DNA of 64,000 nucleotides from Bacteroidaceae bacterium (GTDB lineage Bacteria > Bacteroidota > Bacteroidia > Bacteroidales > Bacteroidaceae). The notes beneath the pieces were generated by a model. The model made no database searches and was not told the origin of the DNA. It was given only the letters and a program-made list of their open reading frames with translations. This document shows positions 15,944 to 25,051 of this stretch, piece after piece (position 1 is the first letter of the stretch; every line of letters begins with the position of its first letter). Position numbers and translations under genes: made by a program. The stretch lies in contig JAKSJD010000004.1 in assembly GCA_024398435.1 (NCBI GenBank), positions 124,001 to 188,000 of the forward strand, given 5' to 3'.

Positions 15944-16975
15944 TCAAAGTTTTGTAATAATACGGATTTCGGAATCGAAGAAACGCTCTGAACGAACTTT
16001 CATCTTATCATCCCCGACCGAAATCTGAGGGGCTTTCACCCATTCCTCGCCTTCACCTAAAGGTGGCAAAGCAGGCGAATCGCTTTGCTCTATTCGGGCT
16101 TCGTCCCAAAGTTCGGAATCAATAAACTGTTGAAGGACAGTGCGTCCGCCTTCAACCAACAACGACTGAATGCCACGTTCATACAATCGGGAAAGAATCT
16201 CCTCAATCGTGCCTTCCACAATAATCGTTTCGGCTTCGTCATTAAAAACATTAGAGCCTTCGTGCTCCACGTCATGATGGCTGAGAACCACCCGAAGCGG
16301 ATTCGGCCCAATCCAATGGCGGGTAGTGAGGGAAGGATTGTCGGAAACAACCGTGTTGCAACCCACGAGAATGGCATCGTGCTCGGCTCGCAACTTGTGG
16401 CAAAGCATCTGGGTGAACTCGCCCGAAATCGGGATAGGCATACAATGGCCATCAGCCATTCTGCGACCTATGTTTCCGTCGCTCGTCTCTGCCCATTTCA
16501 ATGTCACGAAAGGCCGATGGAATCGATGAAATGTGAAGAAAACGCGATTCAATTCCTTGCATTCGTCCTCACAAACACCTACCTCCACTTCAATGCCTGC
16601 ATCGCGGAGTTTCTGAATGCCTCGGCCCTGAACTTTGGCAAAGGGGTCCTGGCATCCGACGACTACTCTTCGAATCTTCTTCTCTATCAACAAATCAGCG
16701 CATGGGGGAGTCTTGCCATAATGGCTGCAAGGCTCAAGACTGACATAAATCGTGGATAAAGGAAGCAGAGGCAAATGCTCGCTCCTTACGGATGCAATGG
16801 CATTAACCTCTGCATGACTTTCGCCACAACGAACATGATAGCCTTCTCCTATTATCTTGCCGTCATGCACGATGACAGCTCCGACCATAGGATTTGGCTT
16901 TGCATTCTGCCGACCGTTACGGGCCAACTGAATGCATCTTTTCATGTATTTTATGTCGTCATTTCGCTGATTCAC
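15944..16975 (-). CDS. ribD: Riboflavin biosynthesis bifunctional deaminase/reductase RibD
   Basis: This enzyme carries out deamination and reduction of the pyrimidine intermediate of riboflavin synthesis. The N-terminal deaminase (about 1-145) has the zinc-binding GESHAEVNA and SLEPCSHYGKTPPCADLL. The C-terminal reductase (about 150-340) contains TLKWAETSDGNIG and LLVEGGRTVLQQFI. I chose the GTG at 16975, whose GTGA overlaps the korB stop and keeps the conserved DDIKYMKRC entry; an ATG at 16945 and a TTG at 16987 are alternatives. It is probably co-transcribed after korA-korB, an association that is metabolic only by loose inference. No FMN riboswitch is seen nearby. Confidence 0.93.
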   Translation of the reverse strand: MNQRNDDIKYMKRCIQLARNGRQNAKPNPMVGAVIVHDGKIIGEGYHVRCGESHAEVNAIASVRSEHLPLLPLSTIYVSLEPCSHYGKTPPCADLLIEKKIRRVVVGCQDPFAKVQGRGIQKLRDAGIEVEVGVCEDECKELNRVFFTFHRFHRPFVTLKWAETSDGNIGRRMADGHCMPIPISGEFTQMLCHKLRAEHDAILVGCNTVVSDNPSLTTRHWIGPNPLRVVLSHHDVEHEGSNVFNDEAETIIVEGTIEEILSRLYERGIQSLLVEGGRTVLQQFIDSELWDEARIEQSDSPALPPLGEGEEWVKAPQISVGDDKMKVRSERFFDSEIRIITKL

Positions 16976-17973
16976 TTTACCTCCCAAATATCGTTGGTTT
17001 CGAGCAGTTCGGCAAAGCTGTGGTACTTCTTCTGAGCCTTGAGTTCCTCGATTTGAGCAGTTACGCTCTCATCATAGGTTGGAGCTTCTACATCACGAAT
17101 CACACCGAGTGCGATTGGGAAATCAGGACCTTCCATCATGGCCAGTTTCAACTGGAGAGTATTGTCCTCACAATGAGCATCGTGGACGAGTACGCCGGCT
17201 TTCTGCCAATCACCATCCACAACTTCGACAACCTTTAGGTTGAAACCATCCTGTGCGATACCGAATTCGTTGTTTTCGCCAAAGAGCAATGGCTCGCCGT
17301 GCTTCACGTAGATTGCATTCTTTGCACGGCCTTCCTTTGTGTAAACACTTTCGTGAGTACCATTGTTGAAGATGACGCAATTCTGTAGAATCTCACACAC
17401 ACTGCTTCCCTTGTGGTTGTAGGCAGCCTTGAGAATGTCAACAGTTCCGGGAGCATCCGTCGCAACGGCACGGGCAAAGAAATGACCGCGGGCACCGAAG
17501 CAAAGTTCTGCTGGACGGAATGGGTCTTCAACGGTTCCGTAAGGGCTCGACTTGCTGACAAATCCGCGAGGACTTGTAGGAGAGTACTGACCCTTTGTCA
17601 AACCATAGATTCGGTTGTTGAGGAGTATCATGTTGAGGTCGATATTCCTACGGTTGGCATGGATGAAATGGTTGCCGCCAATGGCAAGACCGTCACCGTC
17701 GCCACTTACCTGCCAAACGGTAAGATTTGGATTTGCCACCTTACAACCGGTTGCGATTGCTGCTGCACGTCCGTGGATTGTGTTCATGCCGTAAGTTGCC
17801 ATATAGTGTGGCAGACGGCTCGAACAACCGATACCCGAAATCACTGCAACATCTTGTGGAGCTACTCCTATCTCTGCCATTGCCTTATGCAGAGATGCAA
17901 GGAAGAAGTGGTCGCCACAACCTGGACACCATCTTGGCTGTCCTTTCTTATAATCTTGTGCTGTATATGCCAT
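16972..17973 (-). CDS. korB: 2-oxoacid:ferredoxin oxidoreductase, beta subunit
   Basis: This 333-residue thiamine-diphosphate-binding subunit belongs to a 2-oxoglutarate-type ferredoxin oxidoreductase, which oxidatively decarboxylates a 2-oxoacid to acyl-CoA (or runs in reverse for carbon fixation). GCGDHFFLASLHKAMAEIG and ISGIGCSSRLPHYM hold the cluster and cofactor contacts, and VSGDGDGLAIGGNHFIHA with LLNNRIYGLTKGQYSPTS is the ThDP/magnesium motif. It starts 16 bp after the korA stop and forms the usual two-gene kor operon. It acts in the cytoplasm in the reductive or oxidative TCA branch. The exact substrate specificity is inferred from family resemblance. Confidence 0.93.
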   Translation of the reverse strand: MAYTAQDYKKGQPRWCPGCGDHFFLASLHKAMAEIGVAPQDVAVISGIGCSSRLPHYMATYGMNTIHGRAAAIATGCKVANPNLTVWQVSGDGDGLAIGGNHFIHANRRNIDLNMILLNNRIYGLTKGQYSPTSPRGFVSKSSPYGTVEDPFRPAELCFGARGHFFARAVATDAPGTVDILKAAYNHKGSSVCEILQNCVIFNNGTHESVYTKEGRAKNAIYVKHGEPLLFGENNEFGIAQDGFNLKVVEVVDGDWQKAGVLVHDAHCEDNTLQLKLAMMEGPDFPIALGVIRDVEAPTYDESVTAQIEELKAQKKYHSFAELLETNDIWEVK

Positions 17974-17989
17974 AATTGTGTCCTTTCTA

Positions 17990-19837
17990 TTACTTGTTTG
18001 TTATCTCATTAAAAGCTTTTACGAGTTCTTCAACTACAAATGGCTGACCCTTTACCTGATTGAACTGATAAGGAACGAATCCATCTACCTTCATTCTCAG
18101 ATAACCGGCAAGCTGGCCCATATTCTGCTCTGCAACCACTACCTTTGGATATTTCTTCATCACTTCGGCTGTGTTGGCAGGGAGCGGACGGATATAACGG
18201 AAATGAGCCAAAGCAACCTTCTTGCCTGCGGCACGCATTTCGTCCATTGCAGCATGAAGATGTCCGTATGTGCCACCGAATCCTACTATAAGGAGGTCGG
18301 CATCGTCCTTGTCGCCAACTACCTCGAGATCAGGAACTTGAATCTTGTCGATCTTGTCCTGACGGAGACGAGTCATGAGGTTGTGGTTTTCTGGATCAGT
18401 AGAGATTGCACCTGTGTTGCTGTCCTTCTCCAATCCTCCGAGAATGTGTGTGAAGCCTTCTCTGCCTGGAACTGCCCAATAGCGAACGCCCTTTTCGTTG
18501 CGCTGGTAAGGTGTCCATGTGCCCTTCAGTTCCTCTGGAACGTAAGGAGGGTTGATTGCTGGATATTCGTCGAGGTTTGGCAACTTTAAAGCACCAGAAC
18601 CGTTGGCAACGTAACCATCGGTGAGGAGAATGACTGGAGTCATGTATTCGAGAGCCAATTTCGAAGCCTCATAAGCTGCATCGAAACAGTCGGTAGGACT
18701 CTGTGCAGCCATTACTGGCATTGGAGATTCTCCGTTTCGGCCAAAGAGTGCCTGGAGCAAGTCGGTTTGTTCCGACTTTGTAGGAAGACCAGTGGCAGGA
18801 CCACCACGCTGAACGTCAAGAACAACGAGTGGAAGTTCCATGATGACTGCCAAGTTCATTGCCTCGCTCTTGAGGCAAATGCCTGGGCCTGAAGTGCTTG
18901 TAACTGCCAAAGCGCCTGCAAAGGAAGCTCCTAGAGCAGAAGCACAACCGGAAATCTCGTCTTCACACTGAACGGTAGTTACACCCATCGACTTGTGTTT
19001 TGACAATTCGTGGAGAACGTCGGTTGCAGGAGTGATTGGGTAGGAACCTAGATAGAGCTTCAATCCAGCCTTCTCGGCTGCAGCCATAAATCCGTATGCC
19101 GTTGCCTTGTTGCCTGTGATGTCCATGTAACGTCCTGGAACCTTGTTCTTTGTCTCGATTCTATATACGTTGGCAACACTGCTGTGAGTGTTGTGACCAT
19201 AGTCGTAACCTGCCTGAATGACCTTGATGTTGGCTTCAGCCAAACCAGGTTTCTTGGCGAACTTTTCCTTTAGGAAATTGAATGCAATGTCGAGGTCGCG
19301 GTCGAACAACCAGCAAACCAATCCGAGTGCAAACATATTCCTACATTTCAGCATTGACTTTGCGTCCATTCCGCTGTCCTGCAAGCAATCCTTCACCATC
19401 TGAGTGAGAGGGCATGCAATCACGCGGTCGGGGTCGATATTCATCTCTCCGAGGTAGTCTTCTGACTTGAAGGCTGCTTTTTCGAGGTCTTTCGGACCGA
19501 ACGAATCAGTATCGATGATGATGGCCGCACCTGGTTTTGCATACTTATACTGAGTCTTCAGTGCGGCTGCATTCATTGCAACCAACACGTCGCACTTGTC
19601 GCCAGGAGTGAAGACCTGGCCTGCACCGATGTGAACCTGAAAACCTGAAACGCCTGTCAACGAACCTTGTGGGGCACGGATGTCGGCAGGATAGTCAGGA
19701 AAAGTACTGATACTATTTCCCACAGTAGCTGATACTGTGGAGAAGATGTTGCCGGCAAGTTGCATTCCATCGCCGGAGTCGCCTGAGAATCGAACTACTA
19801 CGTCGCTCAATTCTTTAATTTCCAATTCTTCTGACAT
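17990..19837 (-). CDS. korA: 2-oxoacid:ferredoxin oxidoreductase, fused gamma-alpha subunit
   Basis: This 615-residue subunit has the gamma domain first (about 1-195; VVRFSGDSGDGMQLAGNIFS) and the alpha pyrimidine-binding domain after it (about 225-600; GNKATAYGFMAAAEKAGLKL, YPITPATDVLHELSKH, and QCEDEISGCASALGASFAGA). The gamma-alpha fusion is the standard form of KorA in Bacteroidetes. It pairs with korB 16 bp downstream. Upstream lies a 411-bp gap with a cluster of TTATGCA words. A T-rich -7-like element lies near 19950, but I cannot assign a promoter firmly. Confidence 0.93.
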   Translation of the reverse strand: MSEELEIKELSDVVVRFSGDSGDGMQLAGNIFSTVSATVGNSISTFPDYPADIRAPQGSLTGVSGFQVHIGAGQVFTPGDKCDVLVAMNAAALKTQYKYAKPGAAIIIDTDSFGPKDLEKAAFKSEDYLGEMNIDPDRVIACPLTQMVKDCLQDSGMDAKSMLKCRNMFALGLVCWLFDRDLDIAFNFLKEKFAKKPGLAEANIKVIQAGYDYGHNTHSSVANVYRIETKNKVPGRYMDITGNKATAYGFMAAAEKAGLKLYLGSYPITPATDVLHELSKHKSMGVTTVQCEDEISGCASALGASFAGALAVTSTSGPGICLKSEAMNLAVIMELPLVVLDVQRGGPATGLPTKSEQTDLLQALFGRNGESPMPVMAAQSPTDCFDAAYEASKLALEYMTPVILLTDGYVANGSGALKLPNLDEYPAINPPYVPEELKGTWTPYQRNEKGVRYWAVPGREGFTHILGGLEKDSNTGAISTDPENHNLMTRLRQDKIDKIQVPDLEVVGDKDDADLLIVGFGGTYGHLHAAMDEMRAAGKKVALAHFRYIRPLPANTAEVMKKYPKVVVAEQNMGQLAGYLRMKVDGFVPYQFNQVKGQPFVVEELVKAFNEITNK

Positions 19838-19980
19838 AAATTATATATTTTTATGAATCTGCGAATGAATGATTTTTTTGTATACAGAGGCCTTTTTGTG
19901 CCTACGGAAGAGGTTGTACAAAGTCTCCGTATCGCTAACAGAGTGCAAAATTGCAAAAAAATACTGAATGAAACAAATAT

Positions 19981-20098
19981 TTATGCAACTATGTGCCTAT
20001 TTTATGCAAATAAATCATAGATTATGCATATTTATGAATATTATGCATGTATTTTGTGGTTATTTATGCAAGATTGGGATGTTGCTTGAGTTGCATAA
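19981..20098. promoter_or_regulatory. TTATGCA word cluster
   Basis: Six copies of TTATGCA, five direct (19981, 20002, 20022, 20041, 20064) and one inverted (20092), lie in 118 bp, with TATTTATGAATATT between two of them. The spacing of most is 19-23 bp. The cluster sits 145-260 bp upstream of korA and just past the terminator of the topA-argB operon. It may be an operator for an unidentified regulator. The rest of 19838-20248 shows no gene. Confidence 0.4.
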
Positions 20099-20140
20099 AA
20101 AGATAAGAGCCAGCATCGTTTCGGATGTTGGCCCCTATCT
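20095..20140 (-). terminator. Rho-independent terminator of the topA-argB-sigma operon
   Basis: On minus, AGATAGGGGCCAACATC pairs with GATGCTGGCTCTTATCT around a six-base loop and is followed by TTTTT. It lies about 110 bp past the anti-sigma-like stop at 20249. Confidence 0.8.
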
Positions 20141-20248
20141 CTAATTAATATTGATTTATTAATTGGTTTTTGAGAGAATTGAAACTTCACAGTTTCTTCC
20201 TTTTTTGGTTTTAGTAAAGCATATAAAAGAAAATGATTTTTCGATTCA

Positions 20249-20782
20249 TTATTCTGCAGGAGTTTCAGCAATTTCCTCGTTGACGAGAGATTGGTTGGTG
20301 CCTGCCGCCTGATTGTTTACGGAATCTGCTTTGGCGATTGCCTCAGATTTGTTTTGGTCAATGACGCGGATTTTGGCGGTAATCTCACCTCTTCGTGCAT
20401 AGGTGTCGGCTACGGTAGTCGATCCTGTAGCATCGTTTGCTGAGTTGTTTTGCAACGTACGTTCGGCCACATTTCCGATTGTAAGTGCGATTGCCACTAC
20501 TGCAGCTGCCTTGAAGAATGGAGCGAAGCGAGTGCTGAGTTTCACCTCTTTTGCCTTCACTACCTTCTTTTCCTCAATCATTGCAAGTATGCGTTGGTCG
20601 AACTCTTCTCCGAGGCTTTCTTCCTTTTCTTTTGCCTCGTAAGCGAACAAGTCGGCATATTGCATGAGGTGCATTGGGATGTCTGGCTGGCTGAAGAATG
20701 AGCGGAGGATTTGCTCTTCCTCGATGGTTGTCTGGCATTCCCAATAGCGTTCCAGCAGTTGTTCTATGTATTGATAGTTCAT
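20249..20782 (-). CDS. Anti-sigma-factor-like membrane protein
   Basis: This 177-residue protein has a soluble N-terminal part (1-88) starting MNYQYIEQLLERYWECQTTI, one TM helix at about 90-106 (FKAAAVVAIALTIGNVA) and a polar periplasmic tail to residue 177. The layout matches anti-sigma factors: an inner sigma-binding domain, one helix and an outer sensor tail. No zinc HxxxCxxC motif is visible. It is encoded 39 bp after an ECF sigma factor gene, which supports the assignment by context. In Bacteroides relatives this locus is often left as hypothetical. The activating signal is unknown. Confidence 0.65.
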   Translation of the reverse strand: MNYQYIEQLLERYWECQTTIEEEQILRSFFSQPDIPMHLMQYADLFAYEAKEKEESLGEEFDQRILAMIEEKKVVKAKEVKLSTRFAPFFKAAAVVAIALTIGNVAERTLQNNSANDATGSTTVADTYARRGEITAKIRVIDQNKSEAIAKADSVNNQAAGTNQSLVNEEIAETPAE

Positions 20783-20821
20783 TTTATTTATTGTTTCGGA
20801 CTTGCGTCCGTTTAGTGGTTT

Positions 20822-21325
20822 CTAATTTTGTTCGGCACCGATGGTGCTTTTGAGTTTTTGGCGAGCTCTGAAGAGGTTGACCTTTACGTCTTGGAGTGAT
20901 ATTCCGATGATGTCGGCAATTTCCTGATAAGGTTTCCCTTCGATGTCGCGGAGTTGGATGATGGTTCGTTGCTTTTCGGGCAGTTGGCTGATTGCCTTGC
21001 TGATGGCTCCGAATTTCTGTGCCTGAATCATCTGTTCGTCGGCTGGCGTTGCGTTGTCGGGGCGGTCGTGAGTTTCCTCGTCGAGCGAGACAACCATTCG
21101 CTCATGCTTTTGTTGGATGTCGAGAGCTCGGTTTCGGCAGATTGTCATTGAGAATGTCTCGATGTTTTGAATCTTGCTCCAATTGTCTCGTTGGCTCCAG
21201 ATTTTCATCAGTGTGTCCTGAACAATATCTTCGGCTTCCTCTCGGTTGCGAGTGATGCGAAGAGCCAGTCGAAAGAGTTTGTCTTTCAGTGGCAAAATAT
21301 CGTTCTTGAAACTGATTACCTTCAT
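20822..21325 (-). CDS. RNA polymerase ECF-type sigma factor
   Basis: This 167-residue sigma factor has region 2 at about 8-70 (RLALRITRNREEAEDIVQDT, then LMKIWSQRDNW) and region 4 at about 105-160 (SQLPEKQRTIIQLRDIEGKP, YQEIADIIGISLQDVKVNLF). The length is typical of ECF factors. It is followed 39 bp later by an anti-sigma-like membrane protein gene and lies 61 bp after argB. It is therefore embedded in a housekeeping/biosynthesis operon (topA-aroK-argB) rather than beside a SusCD or regulator locus. Its regulon cannot be inferred. Confidence 0.93.
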   Translation of the reverse strand: MKVISFKNDILPLKDKLFRLALRITRNREEAEDIVQDTLMKIWSQRDNWSKIQNIETFSMTICRNRALDIQQKHERMVVSLDEETHDRPDNATPADEQMIQAQKFGAISKAISQLPEKQRTIIQLRDIEGKPYQEIADIIGISLQDVKVNLFRARQKLKSTIGAEQN

Positions 21326-21386
21326 CTCTCTGTTTATAAAGACGGATGAGTTTGTAAAAAGTTACAGCTCATCCGAATTTTTTTTA

Positions 21387-22157
21387 TTATTTTGTTATTT
21401 TTGTTCCTCCGTCCGTATTGAGAGCGGATGCTTTTGTTATGATTACCTGCTTCACGCCTGCCTCTACTGCTTCGAATGCATTCTTGAGTTTTGGCAGCAT
21501 TCCGCCTTGTATGATTCCGTCGTCGACCAATCGCTGGAAGTCGTGTGGCGTAAGATGTGGAATGACGCTGTAGTCGTCGTTTTCGTCCATGAGTACGCCT
21601 GCCTTCTCGAAGCAGAATGTGAGTGTGACGTCGAAATAAGGCGTGAGTGATTTTGCCACTTCACCGGCAATGGTGTCGGCATTCGTGTTGAGCATGTTGC
21701 CGTTTGCATCGTGGGTGAGTGGGGCAACTACTGGAACTATTCCCGAAGAAATGAGTGAGGCGAGTCGGTTGCCGTCGACGTTGTCTACGTCTCCCACGAA
21801 TCCATAGTCGATTGGTGTGGCGGGGCGTTTGTGCGACTTGATGATGTTCATATCGGCACCTGTAAGTCCGAGTGCGTTGACTCCTCTCGACTGGAGTTGT
21901 GCAACGATATTCTTGTTGACCAATCCTCCGTAAACCATCGTAACCACTCGAAGCATTTCGGCATCCGTCACGCGTCGGCCGTTCACCATTTGGGTTTCGA
22001 TGCCAAGTTGTGAAGCGATTTGTGTGGCGCTTCTGCCTCCTCCGTGTACGAGCAGTTTATTGCCTGGGAGCGAGATGAAGTCGTCGAGCAATTGGTTGAG
22101 GGCTTGTTCTTCCTCAACTATCTTGCCTCCTACCTTTATGATTGTGAGATTCGTCAT
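21387..22157 (-). CDS. argB: Acetylglutamate kinase
   Basis: This 256-residue amino-acid kinase phosphorylates N-acetylglutamate, the second step of arginine synthesis. IKVGGKIVEEEQALNQLL at about 6-23 is the ATP-binding start, and LLVHGGGRSATQIASQLG at about 35-52 is the substrate loop. VVPVVAPLTHDANGNMLNTN and ADTIAGEVAKSL at about 140-175 complete the nucleotide site. It overlaps aroK by 4 bp (ATGA-type), showing translational coupling. In several Bacteroidales relatives speA lies between aroK and argB, and here it is absent. Other arg genes are not in the window. Confidence 0.94.
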   Translation of the reverse strand: MTNLTIIKVGGKIVEEEQALNQLLDDFISLPGNKLLVHGGGRSATQIASQLGIETQMVNGRRVTDAEMLRVVTMVYGGLVNKNIVAQLQSRGVNALGLTGADMNIIKSHKRPATPIDYGFVGDVDNVDGNRLASLISSGIVPVVAPLTHDANGNMLNTNADTIAGEVAKSLTPYFDVTLTFCFEKAGVLMDENDDYSVIPHLTPHDFQRLVDDGIIQGGMLPKLKNAFEAVEAGVKQVIITKASALNTDGGTKITK

Positions 22158-22684
22158 TGATTGCTTATCTTTATTATCTGTTCCACATAGTCGTCAATTT
22201 GGCTTTGCAGAGTGATGGTTTGAAGGTTCAGAATGTGTGTGGCCTTGAGATAGAATGGTTCGCGCTTGCGGAGCGATTCGTTGATGTAGTCGCGGAGTTC
22301 GTCGTCGCTCTTGCCTGCAATGAGTGGGCGGTTGGTGTTGCTGATGTGGATGTGGTCGATAAGTGTTTCGACCGATGCGTGGAGATACACCGTGATGGCG
22401 TTCTCGTTCATGAAGTCCACATTGTCGAAGAAGCAAGGGGTTCCTCCGCCTACGGCAATCACCATGTCTGGCAGTTGTGCCACTTCGTGGAGTTTTGCCT
22501 GTTCGATTTGTCGGAAACCGTCTTCTCCGCTTTCTGCAAATATCTCTGGGATGGTTTTGCCTGTAGTTTCCTCAATGTACCAATCGAGGTCGCAGAAGTT
22601 GCGTTCCAACTTCTTGGCAAGGGCTTTGCCGAGGGTGGTTTTTCCTGCACCCATGTATCCCATCAATATGATGCTCTTTGCCAT
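22154..22684 (-). CDS. aroK: Shikimate kinase
   Basis: This 176-residue shikimate kinase phosphorylates shikimate for aromatic amino acid synthesis. The Walker A GYMGAGKTTLGKALAKKL is at about 9-26, the shikimate-contact DLDWYIEETTGKTIPEIFAE at about 33-52, the GGGTP motif at about 79-83 and the lid NRPLIAGKSDDELRDYI at about 117-133. It is 15 bp after topA and overlaps argB by 4 bp. The order topA-aroK-argB is conserved in Bacteroidales and likely forms a single transcript from the topA promoter. Confidence 0.95.
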   Translation of the reverse strand: MAKSIILMGYMGAGKTTLGKALAKKLERNFCDLDWYIEETTGKTIPEIFAESGEDGFRQIEQAKLHEVAQLPDMVIAVGGGTPCFFDNVDFMNENAITVYLHASVETLIDHIHISNTNRPLIAGKSDDELRDYINESLRKREPFYLKATHILNLQTITLQSQIDDYVEQIIKISNQ

Positions 22685-22699
22685 TCGTCTCAGAGGGGG

Positions 22700-25051
22700 T
22701 TATGATTCTTTCTTTATGCTGCGTGGACGTCGGTTGCGTGCATTGGCCATGCGGTTTTCCTGTGCCTTGATGATTTCGAGGCATTGTTCCACTGTGAGTG
22801 AAGAAGGGTCTTCGATGCTGCGTGGCAACTTGTAGTTTGAACCTTTATAGAAGAGGTATGCACCGAATCGTCCGTTGCGGATTTCGAGGTCTTTCTCGTC
22901 GTCGAACTTCTTGATGTGTTTCGATTGTTCCATCTTGCGCTTGTCGAGTATGAGGTGGATTGCATCGTCGAGTGTTGCATCCATTGGGTCGATATTTGAT
23001 GGAAGCGAAACGTAAACATCCTTGTGGAGAATGTAAGGACCGAACTTTCCGGCACCGATTGTGACTGGTTGGCCCTCGAAGTCACCCACTTCTCTTGGAA
23101 GGCCGAAGAGGTTGAGGGCTTCCTGCAGTGTGATTGAGTGGATGCTCTGTCCTTTCTTGAGTTGTGCGAAGCGAGGTTTAGCGTCGCCGTTGGTTTCGCC
23201 GAGCTGTACTACAGGGCCGAATCGTCCGATTTTCACCAATACTGGTTGTCCGGTGCTAGGGTCGGTACCGAGAATGCGTTCGCCTACCTTGTGTTCTGCC
23301 TTATCGTTGAGTGTGTTGTCGACCAAAGGACCGAAATCCTTGTAGAAGTCCTTTATCACTTGTTTCCAATCTGCCTTTCCTTCGGCCACTTCGTCGAAGT
23401 CGTGCTCCACTTTTGCAGTGAAGTTGTAATCCATGATTTCAGGGAAGAAGTGCATGAGGAAGTCGTTGACGACAACTCCGATGTCGGTAGGTATGAGTTT
23501 TGCCTTTTCATTGCCGATGAGTTCCGATTTGATGGATTCTGTGAGTTTGTTGCCCACGAGGTTCATCACCTTGTATGAGCGCTTTTCGCCTGGAATGTTG
23601 CCTTTCTCCACATATTCTCTCTGTTGGATGGTAGAGATGATAGGGGCGTAGGTTGAAGGTCGGCCGATTCCGAGTTCCTCGAGTTTGTGGACGAGGCTTG
23701 CTTCGGTGTAGCGTGCTGGAGCGAGTGTGAATCGTTCGATTGCAGATACGTTTTTGGTGTTGAGTATCTGTCCTTCTGCGACTTGTGGCAATTGGAGGAG
23801 TTCTTCGTTGAATTCTTCGTCGTCCTCGTTTGATTCCTTATAGAGTCGGAGGAAACCGTCGAATGTAACTACTTCACCGGTTGCGAAGAAGTCGGCATCG
23901 ATGCCGTCGGCATTTATCTTGACGATAGTTTTTTCGATGTCGGCATCGGCCATTTGTGACGCCAATGTGCGTTTCCAGATGAGTTCGTAGAGTCGGCGTT
24001 CCTGTTGGTTGCCCGAAATCTGATGGTTGGCCATGTAGGTAGGTCGGATAGCTTCGTGAGCTTCCTGTGCACCCTTCGAACTTGTGTGGTATTTGCGAGT
24101 TTTTGCGTATTCCTCGCCTATGGTTTCGATGATTTCCTTCTTGCTTGCGCCGAGGCAGAGTGAAGAGAGGTTGACGGAGTCGGTACGCATGTAGGTGATA
24201 AGACCTGATTCGTAGAGGCGCTGTGCAATCATCATTGTCTGCGAAACTGTGAATCCGAGTTTGCGAGCTGCTTCCTGTTGGAGTGTGGAAGTGGTGAACG
24301 GAGGAGCAGGAACCTTCTTCATTGGCTTCTTGCTGATTTCCGTGATGTGGAATTGCTTTCCGTCAAGCGACTTGAGGAAGTTGCGTGCTTCTTCTTCTGT
24401 CTTGAATCGAGTGCTGAGGTCGGCTTTGAGTTCGGCTGTGAGGTTGTTGTCTTCTTCCACGAGGAATACTGCCTCTACCTTATAGCTCGACTCGGAAACG
24501 AAGTTTTCGATTTCCTTTTCTCTTTCTACGATGAGGCGAACGCTGACCGATTGTACGCGTCCGGCAGAGAGTGATGGTTTGATTTTCTTCCAGAGCACTG
24601 GTGAGAGCTTGAAGCCCACGATGCGGTCGAGCACTCGGCGTGCCTGCTGTGCATCTACGAGGTTGAGGTCGATAGTGCGTGGGTGCTTGATTGCCTCGAG
24701 GATTGCGTCCTTAGTGATTTCGTGGAACACGATTCGCTTCGTGTTCTTGATGTCGAGCCCCAGCACCTGTGCCAAGTGCCATGAAATGGCTTCTCCTTCG
24801 CGGTCTTCATCGGATGCGAGCCAAACTGTTTCGGCTTGGTGTGCGCTCGAGATGAGCATCTGCACTCTTTTTTCCTTCGACTCTGGTATTTCGTATTTTG
24901 GATCGAGGTTGTTCATGTCGACTCCAAAATCTGTCTTTTTCAAATCACGAATATGTCCGTAGCTGGACAACACCTTATAGTCATCTCCAAGAAATTTCTC
25001 CAAAGTCTTTGCTTTGGAAGGAGACTCTACAATTACAAGATTCTTTTGCAT
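22700..25051 (-). CDS. topA: DNA topoisomerase I
   Basis: This 783-residue type IA topoisomerase relaxes negative supercoils. The TOPRIM domain opens LVIVESPSKAKTLEKFLG and has SDEDREGEAISWHLAQ at about 80-95. The active-site Tyr lies in YESGLITYMRTDSVNLS at about 285-300. GRPSTYAPIISTIQQREYVE at about 470-490 is the gate-domain block. The C-terminal part (about 590-783) carries repeat domains of the Toprim-CRpt type without clear tetracysteine zinc fingers. It is the first gene of the aroK-argB-sigma-anti-sigma operon. A TACATTTG element on minus at 25080-25087 may be its -7 box, 29 bp from the ATG. Confidence 0.95.
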   Translation of the reverse strand: MQKNLVIVESPSKAKTLEKFLGDDYKVLSSYGHIRDLKKTDFGVDMNNLDPKYEIPESKEKRVQMLISSAHQAETVWLASDEDREGEAISWHLAQVLGLDIKNTKRIVFHEITKDAILEAIKHPRTIDLNLVDAQQARRVLDRIVGFKLSPVLWKKIKPSLSAGRVQSVSVRLIVEREKEIENFVSESSYKVEAVFLVEEDNNLTAELKADLSTRFKTEEEARNFLKSLDGKQFHITEISKKPMKKVPAPPFTTSTLQQEAARKLGFTVSQTMMIAQRLYESGLITYMRTDSVNLSSLCLGASKKEIIETIGEEYAKTRKYHTSSKGAQEAHEAIRPTYMANHQISGNQQERRLYELIWKRTLASQMADADIEKTIVKINADGIDADFFATGEVVTFDGFLRLYKESNEDDEEFNEELLQLPQVAEGQILNTKNVSAIERFTLAPARYTEASLVHKLEELGIGRPSTYAPIISTIQQREYVEKGNIPGEKRSYKVMNLVGNKLTESIKSELIGNEKAKLIPTDIGVVVNDFLMHFFPEIMDYNFTAKVEHDFDEVAEGKADWKQVIKDFYKDFGPLVDNTLNDKAEHKVGERILGTDPSTGQPVLVKIGRFGPVVQLGETNGDAKPRFAQLKKGQSIHSITLQEALNLFGLPREVGDFEGQPVTIGAGKFGPYILHKDVYVSLPSNIDPMDATLDDAIHLILDKRKMEQSKHIKKFDDEKDLEIRNGRFGAYLFYKGSNYKLPRSIEDPSSLTVEQCLEIIKAQENRMANARNRRPRSIKKES

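Noticed and set aside
19860-19940. tRNA-like hairpins in the korA leader
   Set aside because: Small GC-rich words can pair, but there is no T-loop, anticodon arm or CCA-type acceptor stem.
20041-20271. Open frame of 76 codons on minus after the anti-sigma gene
   Set aside because: It overlaps the end of the anti-sigma gene in another frame and crosses the operon terminator hairpin.
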